A stretch of 64,000 nt of DNA, taken from Streptomyces sp. STR69. Its GTDB lineage: Bacteria > Actinomycetota > Actinomycetes > Streptomycetales > Streptomycetaceae. Both the position numbers and the translations under genes were made by a program. This document shows, one piece after another, positions 17,518 through 26,500 of the stretch. Every line of letters starts with the position of its first letter. Positions within the stretch are counted from its first letter, which is position 1. The stretch spans positions 138,078 to 202,077 of the forward strand of contig NZ_JALJRY010000021.1 in the NCBI RefSeq assembly GCF_024519455.1, given 5' to 3'. The notes beneath the pieces were generated by a model. The model ran no database searches. It was given only the letters and a program-made list of their open reading frames with translations, and was not told where the DNA came from.

Positions 17518-17973
17518 GTGAAAGGCCGGTCCATGAGCAGCACCACCCCCGCGGCAGCCGCCGCCCACTTCCGCGCGAGCCTCGCCTTCCACACCGACGT
17601 CTCCGATGTCGCCGCCGCGCTCGCCTCCGGCGGCCCCGCCTTCGTCCTCGTGGACTCACGCTCCACCGAGTCCTGGGACCAGGGGCACATCCCCGGAGCG
17701 GTCCACCTCCCCACCGCGCTCATACCCGAACAGGCCGGGCAACTCCTCGACAGATCCGTGCCGGTGGTGACGTACTGCTGGGGCCCCGGCTGCAACGGCG
17801 CCACCCGCGCGGCCCTCGCCCTCGCCGAACTCGGTTACCAGGTACGGGAGATGCTCGGCGGCTTCGAGTACTGGGTGCGCGAGGGCTTCGAGTTCGAGAC
17901 CTGGCAGGGGCGGGAGCGGCGCCCGGCCGACCCGCTGACGGTGCCGGTGAACACGGACGACTGCGGCTGCTGA
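17518..17973 (+). CDS. Rhodanese-like sulfurtransferase domain protein
   Basis: A single rhodanese domain of 151 residues with DSRSTESWDQGHIPGA and the active-site loop YCWGPGCNGATRAA; Cys87 is the expected catalytic Cys, with a second at 92. It ends in a Cys-rich DDCGC tail that could bind metal or form a disulfide. The GTG at 17518 has AAGGA 7 bases upstream; an ATG at 17533 is also possible. It probably moves sulfane sulfur or acts on a related thiol. The divergent Lrp regulator suggests control by sulfur amino acids. Confidence 0.85.
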   Translation: MKGRSMSSTTPAAAAAHFRASLAFHTDVSDVAAALASGGPAFVLVDSRSTESWDQGHIPGAVHLPTALIPEQAGQLLDRSVPVVTYCWGPGCNGATRAALALAELGYQVREMLGGFEYWVREGFEFETWQGRERRPADPLTVPVNTDDCGC

Positions 17974-18041
17974 AACCGGGGCCGACCGTGAACGGGCCGT
18001 ACCGGCAAGCGAGTTGGCGGCGCGCGCGGCAGCTCGAACCA

Positions 18042-18071
18042 TGAACATGTGGGCTCGCTGTGCGTTAGGTT
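18042..18071 (+). promoter_or_regulatory. Leaderless promoter of the Imm21-like gene
   Basis: A -10-like TAGGTT at 18066-18071 ends 6 bases before the ATG at 18078, and no ribosome-binding site is present. A weak -35 match TGAACA lies at 18042-18047 with an 18-base spacer. This spacing is the standard leaderless arrangement in actinobacteria. Confidence 0.5.
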
Positions 18072-18077
18072 CTGCCC

Positions 18078-18596
18078 ATGGCGTTATATGCGGAGCCGGG
18101 CACGGCGGTGCAGTGGGTGGAGTCGGGCGGCGGGCCGCTCATAGCGGTACCGGAGACGGTGCTGCCGTTCTGGACGGGAGCCGACGGCGATGAACTGGCC
18201 TCGGACTACGACCGGGCGTGCGAGGTCGGCGGGTATGTCGGTCTCCTGCCGGTAGGGGACAGCGCGGCCCTGGTCCTGGGCGACGAGCCCGCCTCGACGT
18301 CCTTCCTGCCGGAGCACGGCACGTTCGTACGGTGGTGTGCCGCGGACTCCGAGGAGGAGGTGCTGGCCGGCGTGCCCGCCGCGCTCGCCGGCGCGACCTG
18401 GGAGAACGAGGTGCGGTGGGACGTACCCGGACCGCTGGTGCTGTTCGACTCGGCATGGCCCGGGCGGGATTCGGAAGGCACCGAGCATCTGAAGGTCGAC
18501 CTGGAACCGGGACGTTACGCCGTCCGCGCGGGCCGCGCCCAGCCGGGCCCGGAGACCTGGCTCGGCCTCGTCCAACTGCGACGGCTTCCCAACTGA
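18078..18596 (+). CDS. Immunity 21 (Imm21) family-like protein
   Basis: 172 residues, acidic and Trp-rich, beginning VQWVESGGGPLIAVPE and WTGADGDELASDYDRAC. This matches the pattern I associate with the Imm21 immunity family, found in polymorphic toxin loci and as orphans in Streptomyces. No toxin gene is adjacent: upstream is a rhodanese and downstream a convergent DUF885 gene. It could protect against toxins of neighbouring strains, or be a repurposed cytosolic protein. The family assignment is from memory of its N-terminal motif. Confidence 0.6.
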   Translation: MALYAEPGTAVQWVESGGGPLIAVPETVLPFWTGADGDELASDYDRACEVGGYVGLLPVGDSAALVLGDEPASTSFLPEHGTFVRWCAADSEEEVLAGVPAALAGATWENEVRWDVPGPLVLFDSAWPGRDSEGTEHLKVDLEPGRYAVRAGRAQPGPETWLGLVQLRRLPN

Positions 18597-18663
18597 CCGG
18601 CGGCACAAGGGACTTGGGTACCGGCGTCGGCGCTGGTGCTGGTGCCGGTGCTGGATGCGGGTA

Positions 18664-18696
18664 GCGGCCGGGTCCCGAACTCCCGGACCCGGCCGC
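18664..18696. terminator. Bidirectional terminator between Imm21-like and DUF885 genes
   Basis: A perfect 12-bp stem (18664-18675 with 18685-18696) and a 9-base loop lie between two convergent stop codons. There is no U-run, which is usual in Streptomyces. Confidence 0.75.
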
Positions 18697-18720
18697 CGAT
18701 GCCTCACCCCCGGCCTGGCA

Positions 18721-20412
18721 TCAGAGCTGCGACAGCTCGTCCACCAGGTCGTCCAGGCCCAGCGATCCCTGCGACAGCGCGGCCATGTGCCACGCCTTCA
18801 GATCGAACGCGTCGCCGTGTCGCTGGCGCGCGTTCTCCCGGCCCAACAGCCAGGCCCGCTGGCCGAGTTTGTAGCCGATGGCCTGGCCCGGGATTGTGAG
18901 ATAGCGCGTCAGCTCGCTCTCCACGAAGTCCGCCGGGCGACTGCTGTGCGCGCCGAAGAACTCCTGCGCCAGCTCCGGCGTCCACCGCTCACCGGGGTGG
19001 AAGGGCGAGTCCGCCGGAATCTCCAGCTCCAGGTGCATGCCGATGTCGACGATGATCCGGGTGGCCCGCATCATCTGCCCGTCGAGGAAGCCGAGTCGCT
19101 GCTCCGCGTCCTCCAAGTAGCCCAACTCGTCCATCAGTTGCTCCGCGTACAGCGCCCAGCCCTCGGCGTTGGCGCTGACCATGCCGACGGACGCCTGGTA
19201 GCTGGACAGGTCCTCGGCGACATGCGCCCACTGGGCGAGCTGGAGGTGATGGCCGGGGACGCCCTCGTGGTACCAGGTCGAGACGAGGTCGTAGACCGGG
19301 AACCGGGTCTGTCCCATGGTCGGCAGCCAGGTGCGGCCCGGCCGCGAGAAGTCCTGCGAGGGTGACGTGTAGTACGGCGCCGCCGCACTGCCCGGGGGCG
19401 CGATCCGCGACTCCACCCGCCGTACCCGCTCGGCGAGTTCGAAGTGGGTGCCGTCCAACTCCTCGATCGCCTTGTCCATCACGCCCTGGAGCCAGTCACG
19501 GACCTCGTCGACACCCTCGATGTGCCGACCGTGCTCGTCGAGGTACGCGAGGGCCACCCACGGGGTCTCGGCGCCGGGCAGGATCTTCTCGGCCTCCCGC
19601 TTCATCTCCGCGAGCAGCCGGTGGTACTCGGACCAGCCGTACGCGTACGCCTCGTCGAGGTTCAGCTCCGTACCGTTGAAGTAGCGCGCCCAGCGCGCGT
19701 ACCGCTCACGGCCCACCGTGTTCGGCGCGCCCTCGATCGCCGGCGCGTACACCTCCCGCAGCCAGTCCCGCAGCTCCACCAGGGCCGCGGTCGCCCCGCG
19801 GGCCGCCTCGTCCAGCTCGGCGCGCAGGGACTCGGGTCCGGCCGAGGCGAAGTCCTCGTACCAGCCACGCCCCTCGCCGCCCGGGTCCGACCACTCGGTG
19901 AGCTGGCCGATGAAGGTGGCCGTCGGGCGCGGGCCTGCGAACAGCTTGCGGTCCAGGCCCAGTTGGAGGGACTCGCGGTAGCCGGCCAGCGCGGTGGGCA
20001 CCGCGCGCAGCCGCTCGGCGATCGCCGCCCAGTCCTCTTCGGTCTGCGCCGGAGTCACCGTGAACACATCACGCACCGTGTGCGCGGGGGTGTGCATATT
20101 GCCCACCTCGCGCAGCCCCTCCTCGGTGTCGTGCACACCGAGTGCGGCGGTCAGCCGCTCGCGCAGCAGGCGCGCGCACCGGCGCTCGACACCACTGTCC
20201 GCGCCGGGTCGGCGCTCTGCCTCGTCGAGCTTCGCGAGGGTCGCCCGCTGAAGCTCCGCGAGTCGTTCCTGACCTGCGGGGGAGAGATCGGGCAGCCTGC
20301 CCGAACTCTCCTTCACGCCGAGATACGTACCGATGACCGGGTTGAGGGCGATGAGGTCGTCGACGTAGGCGTCGGCGACCTGCCGGGGCAGCGGAGTGTT
20401 GGTCTGCGACAT
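18721..20412 (-). CDS. DUF885 family metallopeptidase-like protein
   Basis: About 563 residues from ATG 20412 (MSQTNTPLP), with GAGGA 8 bases upstream; the ATG at 20427 is the alternative. The family hallmark YHEGVPGHHLQ is present, an HExxPGHH zinc-binding motif, followed by a downstream glutamate region (NAEGWALYAEQLMDELG) that supplies a third ligand as in gluzincins. It has no signal peptide, so cytoplasmic peptide hydrolysis is likely; the true substrate is unknown. It lies 33 bases downstream of an Lrp regulator on the same strand. Confidence 0.88.
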   Translation of the reverse strand: MSQTNTPLPRQVADAYVDDLIALNPVIGTYLGVKESSGRLPDLSPAGQERLAELQRATLAKLDEAERRPGADSGVERRCARLLRERLTAALGVHDTEEGLREVGNMHTPAHTVRDVFTVTPAQTEEDWAAIAERLRAVPTALAGYRESLQLGLDRKLFAGPRPTATFIGQLTEWSDPGGEGRGWYEDFASAGPESLRAELDEAARGATAALVELRDWLREVYAPAIEGAPNTVGRERYARWARYFNGTELNLDEAYAYGWSEYHRLLAEMKREAEKILPGAETPWVALAYLDEHGRHIEGVDEVRDWLQGVMDKAIEELDGTHFELAERVRRVESRIAPPGSAAAPYYTSPSQDFSRPGRTWLPTMGQTRFPVYDLVSTWYHEGVPGHHLQLAQWAHVAEDLSSYQASVGMVSANAEGWALYAEQLMDELGYLEDAEQRLGFLDGQMMRATRIIVDIGMHLELEIPADSPFHPGERWTPELAQEFFGAHSSRPADFVESELTRYLTIPGQAIGYKLGQRAWLLGRENARQRHGDAFDLKAWHMAALSQGSLGLDDLVDELSQL

Positions 20413-20445
20413 GGGGACCATCCTCATACCTGGGACTTCTCCCCG

Positions 20446-20940
20446 TCACCCCGATTCAGCTACGGGCGTGGCAAGGGGCAGCAAGGGCCCGCAGTCCCAC
20501 TGCTGGAAGATCAAGCGGGTCTCCACGCGCGCCACTTCCCGCTGTGACGTGAACTCGTCCAGGACCAGCCGCTGCAGATCCGCCATGTCCGCGACAGCCA
20601 CATGGACGAGATAGTCGTCGGGCCCGGTCAGATGGAACACGGTCCGCGACTCCGGCAACGCCCGGACCCGCTCCACGAAGGGCCCCACCAACTCCCGCCG
20701 ATGCGGTCTGACCTGCACCGACAGCAACGCCTCCAGACCGCGACCCAACTTCGCCGGATCGAGCCGCAGTTGATGCCCGAGGATCACACCGGCCCGGCGC
20801 AACCGCGCCACCCGGTCCAGACACGTCGACGGCGCGACACCGACCTGCGCCGCCAGATCGCGGTACGTCGCCCGGGCGTCGTTCTGCAACAACCGCAGCA
20901 GATGAAGATCCACCGGATCAAGTACGACAGAGTCGGTCAT
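20446..20940 (-). CDS. Lrp/AsnC family transcriptional regulator
   Basis: 164 residues. The winged HTH (LHLLRLLQNDARATYRDLA, then VAPSTCLDRVARLRRAGVI) leads into a RAM domain with the FHLTGPDDYLVHVAVAD signature. The gene is divergent from the PLP-dependent lyase (60 bases between starts). Such Lrp-lyase pairs commonly regulate sulfur amino acid breakdown, so the lyase is the probable target. The DUF885 gene follows in the same direction and may be co-transcribed. Confidence 0.93.
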   Translation of the reverse strand: MTDSVVLDPVDLHLLRLLQNDARATYRDLAAQVGVAPSTCLDRVARLRRAGVILGHQLRLDPAKLGRGLEALLSVQVRPHRRELVGPFVERVRALPESRTVFHLTGPDDYLVHVAVADMADLQRLVLDEFTSQREVARVETRLIFQQWDCGPLLPLATPVAESG

Positions 20941-21000
20941 TCAGCGAACGTAACACGGAGATTTGGCTTGTCGGCCCGGTCGATGTTCACCCTTCTCTCC

Positions 21001-22272
21001 ATGGACACAACGAGCCTGCACCCCTCCCCGGCCCGGCGGGCACTGGACACCGAAGCCGTGCACGCCGGCCGCGACGACCTGGCCCGGCAGGGCCTGCACG
21101 CCCCGCCCATCGACCTGTCGACCACCTACCCGTCGTACGACAGCCGCGGCGAGGCCGCCCGCATCGACGCCTTCGCCACCACCGGCGCCGAACCCGACGG
21201 CCCGCCCGTCTACGGCCGCCTCGGCAACCCGACCGTCGCCCGCTTCGAAACCGCCCTCGCCCGCCTCGAAGGCACCGACAGCGCGGTCGCGTTCGCCAGC
21301 GGCATGGCGGCCCTGACCGCCGTCCTGCTGGCGCGCGCCTCGACGGGGCTGCGCCATGTGGTGGCGGTACGGCCCCTCTACGGCTGCAGCGATCACCTGC
21401 TCACCGCCGGACTGCTCGGCTCCGAGGTGACCTGGACCGACCCCGCCGGCATCGCCGACGCGCTGCGTCCCGACACCGGACTGGTCGTCGTCGAGTCACC
21501 GGCCAACCCGACCCTCGCCGAACTCGATCTGCGCGCAGTCGCCCACTCCTGCGGCTCGGTGCCCCTCCTCGTGGACAACACCTTCGCCACGCCCGTCCTG
21601 CAACGCCCCGCCGAACACGGTGCACGCCTCGTCCTGCACAGCGCCACCAAGTACCTCGGCGGACACGGCGACGTGATGGCGGGCGTGGTGGCCTGCGACG
21701 AGGAGTTCGCCGGGCGACTGCGCCAGATCCGCTTCGCGACCGGCGGCGTACTGCATCCGTTGGCCGGCTATCTGCTGCTGCGCGGCCTCGCGACCCTGCC
21801 GATCCGCGTACGCGCCGCTTCCGCCACCGCCGCCGAACTCGCCCGCCGCCTCTCCGCCGACCCGCGCGTGGCCGACGTCCACTACCCGCGCATCGGCGGC
21901 GCGATGATCGCCTTCGAGACCCACGGCGACCCCCACGAGGTCATCGCAGGTGTCGGCCTCATCACCCCGGCGGTAAGCCTCGGCAGCGTGGACACGCTCA
22001 TTCAGCATCCGGCGTCGATCAGTCATCGGGTGGTGGGCGAGGAAGACCGCAAGGGTGCCGGGGTGAGCGACCGACTGCTGCGGCTGTCGGTGGGCCTGGA
22101 GGATGTAGAGGACCTGTGGTCGGACTTGGACAGGGCGCTTGCGCCCGTCCCGAGGGGCGCGGGGCCGCATTCATATGCGGCCCCGCCGCCGGGCGCGACC
22201 AGCCACAACGCACCCGCACCCGCCAACGAAACCGCAACCGCTACGGCGCTTCGGCCCTACCGAACTCCGTGA
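21001..22272 (+). CDS. PLP-dependent cystathionine/methionine gamma-lyase family enzyme with odd C-terminus
   Basis: 423 residues from ATG 21001; the longer frame upstream is antisense to the Lrp gene. Cys/Met metabolism family features: YGRLGNPTVARFE, the SATKYLGGHGD motif with the PLP-binding Lys, and SLGSVDTLIQHPASISHRVV near the end. Compared with family members, a stretch of about 15 residues is missing after VADVHYP, where the usual GLPSHPQH-type segment should follow. The last ~40 residues are encoded by an intergenic-type hairpin element and overlap the convergent GNAT gene by 32 bases. Probable reaction: gamma- (or beta-) elimination of cystathionine or methionine. Confidence 0.85.
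   Translation: MDTTSLHPSPARRALDTEAVHAGRDDLARQGLHAPPIDLSTTYPSYDSRGEAARIDAFATTGAEPDGPPVYGRLGNPTVARFETALARLEGTDSAVAFASGMAALTAVLLARASTGLRHVVAVRPLYGCSDHLLTAGLLGSEVTWTDPAGIADALRPDTGLVVVESPANPTLAELDLRAVAHSCGSVPLLVDNTFATPVLQRPAEHGARLVLHSATKYLGGHGDVMAGVVACDEEFAGRLRQIRFATGGVLHPLAGYLLLRGLATLPIRVRAASATAAELARRLSADPRVADVHYPRIGGAMIAFETHGDPHEVIAGVGLITPAVSLGSVDTLIQHPASISHRVVGEEDRKGAGVSDRLLRLSVGLEDVEDLWSDLDRALAPVPRGAGPHSYAAPPPGATSHNAPAPANETATATALRPYRTP
22161..22184 (+). terminator. Hairpin inside the 3' end of the PLP lyase gene
   Basis: A perfect 10-bp stem GGGGCCGCAT/ATGCGGCCCC with loop TCAT, followed by GGGCGCGACCAGCCACAACG. This belongs to a type of GC-rich element often seen between Streptomyces genes; a relative lies at 35843-35909. 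Here it is translated as the lyase tail. Confidence 0.6.
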
Positions 22273-23704
22273 CCTCGACGGCACCCACCGCCGCATCCAA
22301 CCGCGCCGTGACCACCAGCGTCCCCTCCTCGATCTGATAGTCGAGCGGCAGCTCGAGCCCCCGCATCGCCGCCACCATCCCCGTGTTGGACGCCTGCGTC
22401 ACGGCGTACACGCTCTCGCACCCCGCCTCGACAGCCATCCCCACCAGCCGCTCCAGCAACTCGCTCCCGATTCCCCGCCGTTGCCAGTCGTCCTCGACGA
22501 GCAGCGCGACCTCCGTCTCGTCCCCGTCCCACAACAGGTGCCCGAGTCCGACGATCCGCCCCGACGCCGTCTGCACCGCGAGCGTCCGGCCGAAGCGCGG
22601 GGAGAGCAGGTGGTTGAGATAGCGGTCGGCGTCACCGACCGGCCCGTGGTACCGCATACCGAGCGTCCGCGCGGAGCAGCGCTCGTGCATCTCCCGCGCC
22701 GCCTCCAGATCGCCGGTGTCCGCGCGCCGCACGGTGATCGCGTTGCCCTCGGGCAGCGTCAGTACGTCCTGGCTGCGCGGGATGCGCGGACCGAGCCGGG
22801 CATCCAGCTCCACCAGCGCCCGCGCCCGGGCGAACTCGGTGGGCGTGAACGGCAGATACGGCCGCTCCACAGTGATCACTCCGCCTTCCGGCGCCCGCAG
22901 GCGCATCACCGTGTCCTCCAACGCCCCCTCCGTCGGCACCGACTCCGGCTCGCGTCCCTTGCCCGAAGTGGCCGCAGGCAGCGAACGGATGGTGCACCGG
23001 CCCAGCAACTGCCGCAGCGCCAGCGGCAGTTCCGCCGCGTCCAGGGCCGTGCGGGTTGCCAGGCCGAGGATCCGGGTCGGCGCGTCCACCAGATCGTGGG
23101 CGTCGGCCCGCTCGATCCAGGTGCTCGAACCGCCGGCCGACGCGACCACCCGGGTGATCTCGGAGGCCGCGACCTCGCCCGGCGCCCGCAGCAGGAACTC
23201 GTCCACCGTGCCCTCGGCCAGCGGGTGTGTCTGCAGGCTCAGGATGTCGACCTGGCGCCCGGCCAGCGCCGTGCACAACGCGGCCAGCGATCCGGGCGCG
23301 TCCCGCACCGTGGTCCGCATGCGCCACAGCGTGGCCGACTCGGCGACGCCGTCGGGCGCCGCGGACGACTGCTGGGACTCCGACTCGGATTCGATCGAGG
23401 ACTCCGATTCGGAGGGCCCGGCCTGCCGCACCCGCGCGGCCGACCGGGCGCCGGTATCGCCCGTAGGAGGTGCGTGACCGTGGCGGCGTGACCACCATGT
23501 GTGGAACCCCGCCGTGGCGATCAGCGCCAGCGCGGAGATCGCCAGCAGCGCCGGGCCCCCGGGCCCGTGTCCAACCAGATTCGCCACGACGTCGGCCACC
23601 GCGACGGCAGTGAACAGCGCCGCCAGCTCCACCAGGTCGCGCCGCCAGTGGTGCACCGGACGCCCGTGCCTGGCCCGCGTCACATCAGACATGTCTCGAT
23701 TCAT
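22241..23704 (-). CDS. Membrane-anchored ACT-GNAT acetyltransferase fusion
   Basis: 487 residues. Two hydrophobic segments near residues 25-70 suggest membrane anchoring. A linker with a Ser/Glu run (PSESESSIESESESQQSS) follows, then an ACT-like domain (MRTTVRDAPGSLAALCTAL) and a C-terminal GNAT domain with the acetyl-CoA loop QRRGIGSELLERL. The combination suggests acetylation tuned by a small ligand, perhaps an amino acid. The substrate is unknown. The start at 23704 follows an AGGAAGG-free but AT-richer leader. Confidence 0.8.
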   Translation of the reverse strand: MNRDMSDVTRARHGRPVHHWRRDLVELAALFTAVAVADVVANLVGHGPGGPALLAISALALIATAGFHTWWSRRHGHAPPTGDTGARSAARVRQAGPSESESSIESESESQQSSAAPDGVAESATLWRMRTTVRDAPGSLAALCTALAGRQVDILSLQTHPLAEGTVDEFLLRAPGEVAASEITRVVASAGGSSTWIERADAHDLVDAPTRILGLATRTALDAAELPLALRQLLGRCTIRSLPAATSGKGREPESVPTEGALEDTVMRLRAPEGGVITVERPYLPFTPTEFARARALVELDARLGPRIPRSQDVLTLPEGNAITVRRADTGDLEAAREMHERCSARTLGMRYHGPVGDADRYLNHLLSPRFGRTLAVQTASGRIVGLGHLLWDGDETEVALLVEDDWQRRGIGSELLERLVGMAVEAGCESVYAVTQASNTGMVAAMRGLELPLDYQIEEGTLVVTARLDAAVGAVEVTEFGRAEAP

Positions 23705-23836
23705 GCAACCACTGTGAAGGAAGGGTGTTGCGTGATCACGAACGCTCTGTGACCGACCGGTAAAAGCGTGGTTCTGTACCTTTTGCAGTTCTTTTTACGA
23801 GTGTGCTGCCCTGAAGGTCAGCCCCGGCGTCCTACG
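23705..23836. other. Intergenic promoter region of the ACT-GNAT gene
   Basis: No gene is present. The region is AT-richer than its surroundings and contains the 10-bp palindrome CGTGATCACG at 23731-23740. Next to this is an 18-mer (23738-23755) that recurs with two mismatches before the GntR gene at 34778-34795. Confidence 0.3.
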
Positions 23837-26500
23837 TCATGCGGCCACCCCCGCCATCAGCGCGCTGCGCAGCCGACGTGCCTGAGTGACCAGTCGGGAC
23901 GAGCCGGTCCGGTCCGCGGCCTGCGCCAGATGCGGTAGTTCACCCTGAGCCCCGGACCGCTCCGCGCACTCGGCACCCACGGCGAGCAGGTCCCCGAGCC
24001 CCCGCGCCAGGGCGGGCTTGACGTCCCCGTCGAGATCGGCGAGCAGCGCGGTCAGAGTGTGGCGCAGGATCCCCCATATGCTGGTGTTCGCCCCGGTGGC
24101 GGCCCCCGTCCGCATCGACTCGGCGAGCCGCGAGGGCTTCACCGCCCCGCTTCGCACCAACTGCCCCAGATCCGTGCCCAGCCGCTCCCCGTCCAGCTGT
24201 CCCCGGGCCGCGAGCACCAGCAACGCGTCCACCGCGGCGAGCCGGTCCTCGGGGTGCCGGGCGCCGAGCCCGTACGCCAGACACAGGTGCGTCGCCTCAC
24301 CGGCCGTGCCGTCGGACTCGGCCAGCAGCGGGAGTACGGCGGCAGCGCCGCGGGTGCCGTCCAGGGCGACGGCCGACACGTCCCGCACGATGCGGGCCGC
24401 GATCAGTTCACGGCGCTCGGGGAGTATCGCGAGCCAGTGCCGCGGCATGTCCCGGTTCCAGTGGTAGCAGTACCAGTTGTTGCCGTAGACGGTCACCGGC
24501 TGCCCGAGCGTCCGGAACTCCGCCGGGAAGTCCTCCTGCACATCGAGGAGTTCACCCAACTCCAGCAGGACACGCGGCCCGGACGCGCGTCGCCTGCTCG
24601 GAGGCAGGGTGGGGCTCTCGGACGTCAGCCAGCGGGCGAGCCGGACGCCCTCCGTCGTGCCGAGCGACTCCGCCCGCTCGGCGGCAGCAGCTGCCGCCGC
24701 CCGGTCCCCTCGGCGCACCCGCAGCAACGCCTGCGCGAAGTCGGCGGCCGAGACCCGCGCGCCCAGCCGCCGGTAAGTGTCCAGCCGGTCCACCAACTCG
24801 TCCGGCTCCAGCAAGCCCGTGTTCCAGCTCGGAATCGAGAGCAGGAGCGGCAGCGGCTCCACGCGGAGCCGGTACGCCACCTCCCACACCCGGGCGTCGA
24901 AGGCCCGGGACAGCGCGCTGTGCCCGCATGTCCGGGAGCGGTGGCCGTCATGCATCCCTTCGTGGAGCGTGACGGTGCGCACCTTGTCCTGGAGGGTGGC
25001 CAGCAGGAGGTCGAGACCGTACTCCGCGCTGCCGAAGGCGCGGTGCGTTCGACTGAAGTGGTCGTCGGCGCGCCGGGCGTCCTCGGGATCGTCGGAGTGC
25101 CACCAGCGGCGCGCGACCACCGGCTCCAACGCCTTCACCAGGGTTTTGTGGTCCCGGTATGCATGGCGGACGAGGCCGTCCAGCACGCGCTCGAACGCGG
25201 ATACCTCACCCTCGGTCGCCAGCAACGCCCCCACCTCCTCGGCGAGTTCGACTGCGGACTCGGGTGCCGGCGCGAGGCGTACCGGCTCCGGCGCGGGCGG
25301 GAGTACCTCCTCGTACACCGCCGATGTCGGCGTCGCCGGCGCCGCGCCCAGTGTCTCGACAGCACGCGCACGCAGGACGGGGACCAACTGGTCGGCGGCG
25401 AACGCGAGTTCGGCCCGCACCTCGGAGGAGTCGACCTTCTTGAGATGCCGTTCGACCAGTTTCAGTGCCCGCTCCTGCACGTCCGTGTCCTCGTGCCCGA
25501 AGGCCTGCGCGACGGCGGGCAGCACCTCGGCGGCGGCCGACGCGTCCCGTGCCAGCACCTTCCCCAGCAGCACGAGCTGCGCACGGACGAGCTTCTTCTC
25601 GGACCTGAACAGCACCGCGTCGGACATCTCCGCCAGCCGGCGCGGCGTCAACTCCCCGTCCAGGGCCAGGGATCCGAGCACCGCCTGGGCGTGCGAGGCC
25701 ACGGTGGGCACCGCGTCCGAGGCCAGGGCCAGCCAGTCGGCGATGTGCTCCCGCTCCTCCTCGCGGGTGAGGGCGAGCCCCTTCAACACGCGCAGGAACG
25801 CCCGGTGATCGAGAGTCGAACCGCCCCGCAGCAGCCGGGCCACACAGGCGTCCACCGTCCGCTTCCGGTCCAGGGCGCCTTCGACGGTGAGCTGCGCGAT
25901 CGCGTCGACCCAGCCGTCCAGGTCCTCCGCCGAGGACCACTCCATGGGGCCGGCGACGTCGTTCGTCTCGAAGAGCGCGGCCATCAGCTCCGAGAGGTGA
26001 GGATCCCTGCGCAGCCGGTCGAACAGGGTGTCCCCGCGCTGCCACAGCTGACCGGTGTGCGCCACCCAGGCCTGCACATAGGTCTCCGTCGTCGGCACCG
26101 GACAACCGGAGAGCCGGACCAGACCGGCCATCAGCTCGTACGACACACCGGCGGAGGCCGGACGCCCGGCGAGGCGGTGCGTCACATCGGCCAGCCAGGA
26201 GGCGTCGCGGTCGCCCAGGACGTGGATCAGCAGCGCCGCCGACGACTGCGACCAGCGCATGTCGCTGCCGGCGATCCAGCTCACCGCGGCAGCTGCCCCC
26301 GTCTCACAGGCGGCACCGGCCGCGTGCAGCGTGGGATGGGCTCGGCGGGACGGATGCCCCCACGGTGCTGTGCGCAGCTCCTTGCGGAGATCCTTCAACT
26401 CCGGCAGAAACGCCCGGCGTTCGGTATCCGTCAGCCCGTCGAGCAACCCCACCACCTCGGCGGTCCGCCCCGCCCGCACCGCTTCCATCAGCGCACTCAT
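23837..26500 (-). CDS. DUF6493 family HEAT-like protein
   Basis: About 887 residues from ATG 26500. The gene overlaps the SWIM gene stop by 4 bases (ATGA), so the upstream in-frame ATG is rejected. The protein is almost entirely Ala/Leu-rich helix, HEAT-repeat-like in its centre (AFGHEDTDVQERALKLVERHL, AELAFAADQL). The C-terminal half contains NNWYCYHWNRDMPRHWLAILP. No catalytic motif is visible, so it is probably a scaffold. In Streptomyces this family sits beside SWIM zinc-finger genes, as here. The biological role is unknown. Confidence 0.75.
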   Translation of the reverse strand: MSALMEAVRAGRTAEVVGLLDGLTDTERRAFLPELKDLRKELRTAPWGHPSRRAHPTLHAAGAACETGAAAAVSWIAGSDMRWSQSSAALLIHVLGDRDASWLADVTHRLAGRPASAGVSYELMAGLVRLSGCPVPTTETYVQAWVAHTGQLWQRGDTLFDRLRRDPHLSELMAALFETNDVAGPMEWSSAEDLDGWVDAIAQLTVEGALDRKRTVDACVARLLRGGSTLDHRAFLRVLKGLALTREEEREHIADWLALASDAVPTVASHAQAVLGSLALDGELTPRRLAEMSDAVLFRSEKKLVRAQLVLLGKVLARDASAAAEVLPAVAQAFGHEDTDVQERALKLVERHLKKVDSSEVRAELAFAADQLVPVLRARAVETLGAAPATPTSAVYEEVLPPAPEPVRLAPAPESAVELAEEVGALLATEGEVSAFERVLDGLVRHAYRDHKTLVKALEPVVARRWWHSDDPEDARRADDHFSRTHRAFGSAEYGLDLLLATLQDKVRTVTLHEGMHDGHRSRTCGHSALSRAFDARVWEVAYRLRVEPLPLLLSIPSWNTGLLEPDELVDRLDTYRRLGARVSAADFAQALLRVRRGDRAAAAAAAERAESLGTTEGVRLARWLTSESPTLPPSRRRASGPRVLLELGELLDVQEDFPAEFRTLGQPVTVYGNNWYCYHWNRDMPRHWLAILPERRELIAARIVRDVSAVALDGTRGAAAVLPLLAESDGTAGEATHLCLAYGLGARHPEDRLAAVDALLVLAARGQLDGERLGTDLGQLVRSGAVKPSRLAESMRTGAATGANTSIWGILRHTLTALLADLDGDVKPALARGLGDLLAVGAECAERSGAQGELPHLAQAADRTGSSRLVTQARRLRSALMAGVAA

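Noticed and set aside
13736..17659. A 1307-residue minus-strand frame opposite sbcC.
   Set aside because: It is the antisense of sbcC with no recognisable domains; sbcC motifs are all intact on the plus strand.
22161..22215. Possible transcription terminator within the lyase gene taken as the true gene end.
   Set aside because: No stop codon precedes the hairpin in the lyase frame, so the gene is annotated to 22272 and the hairpin noted separately.
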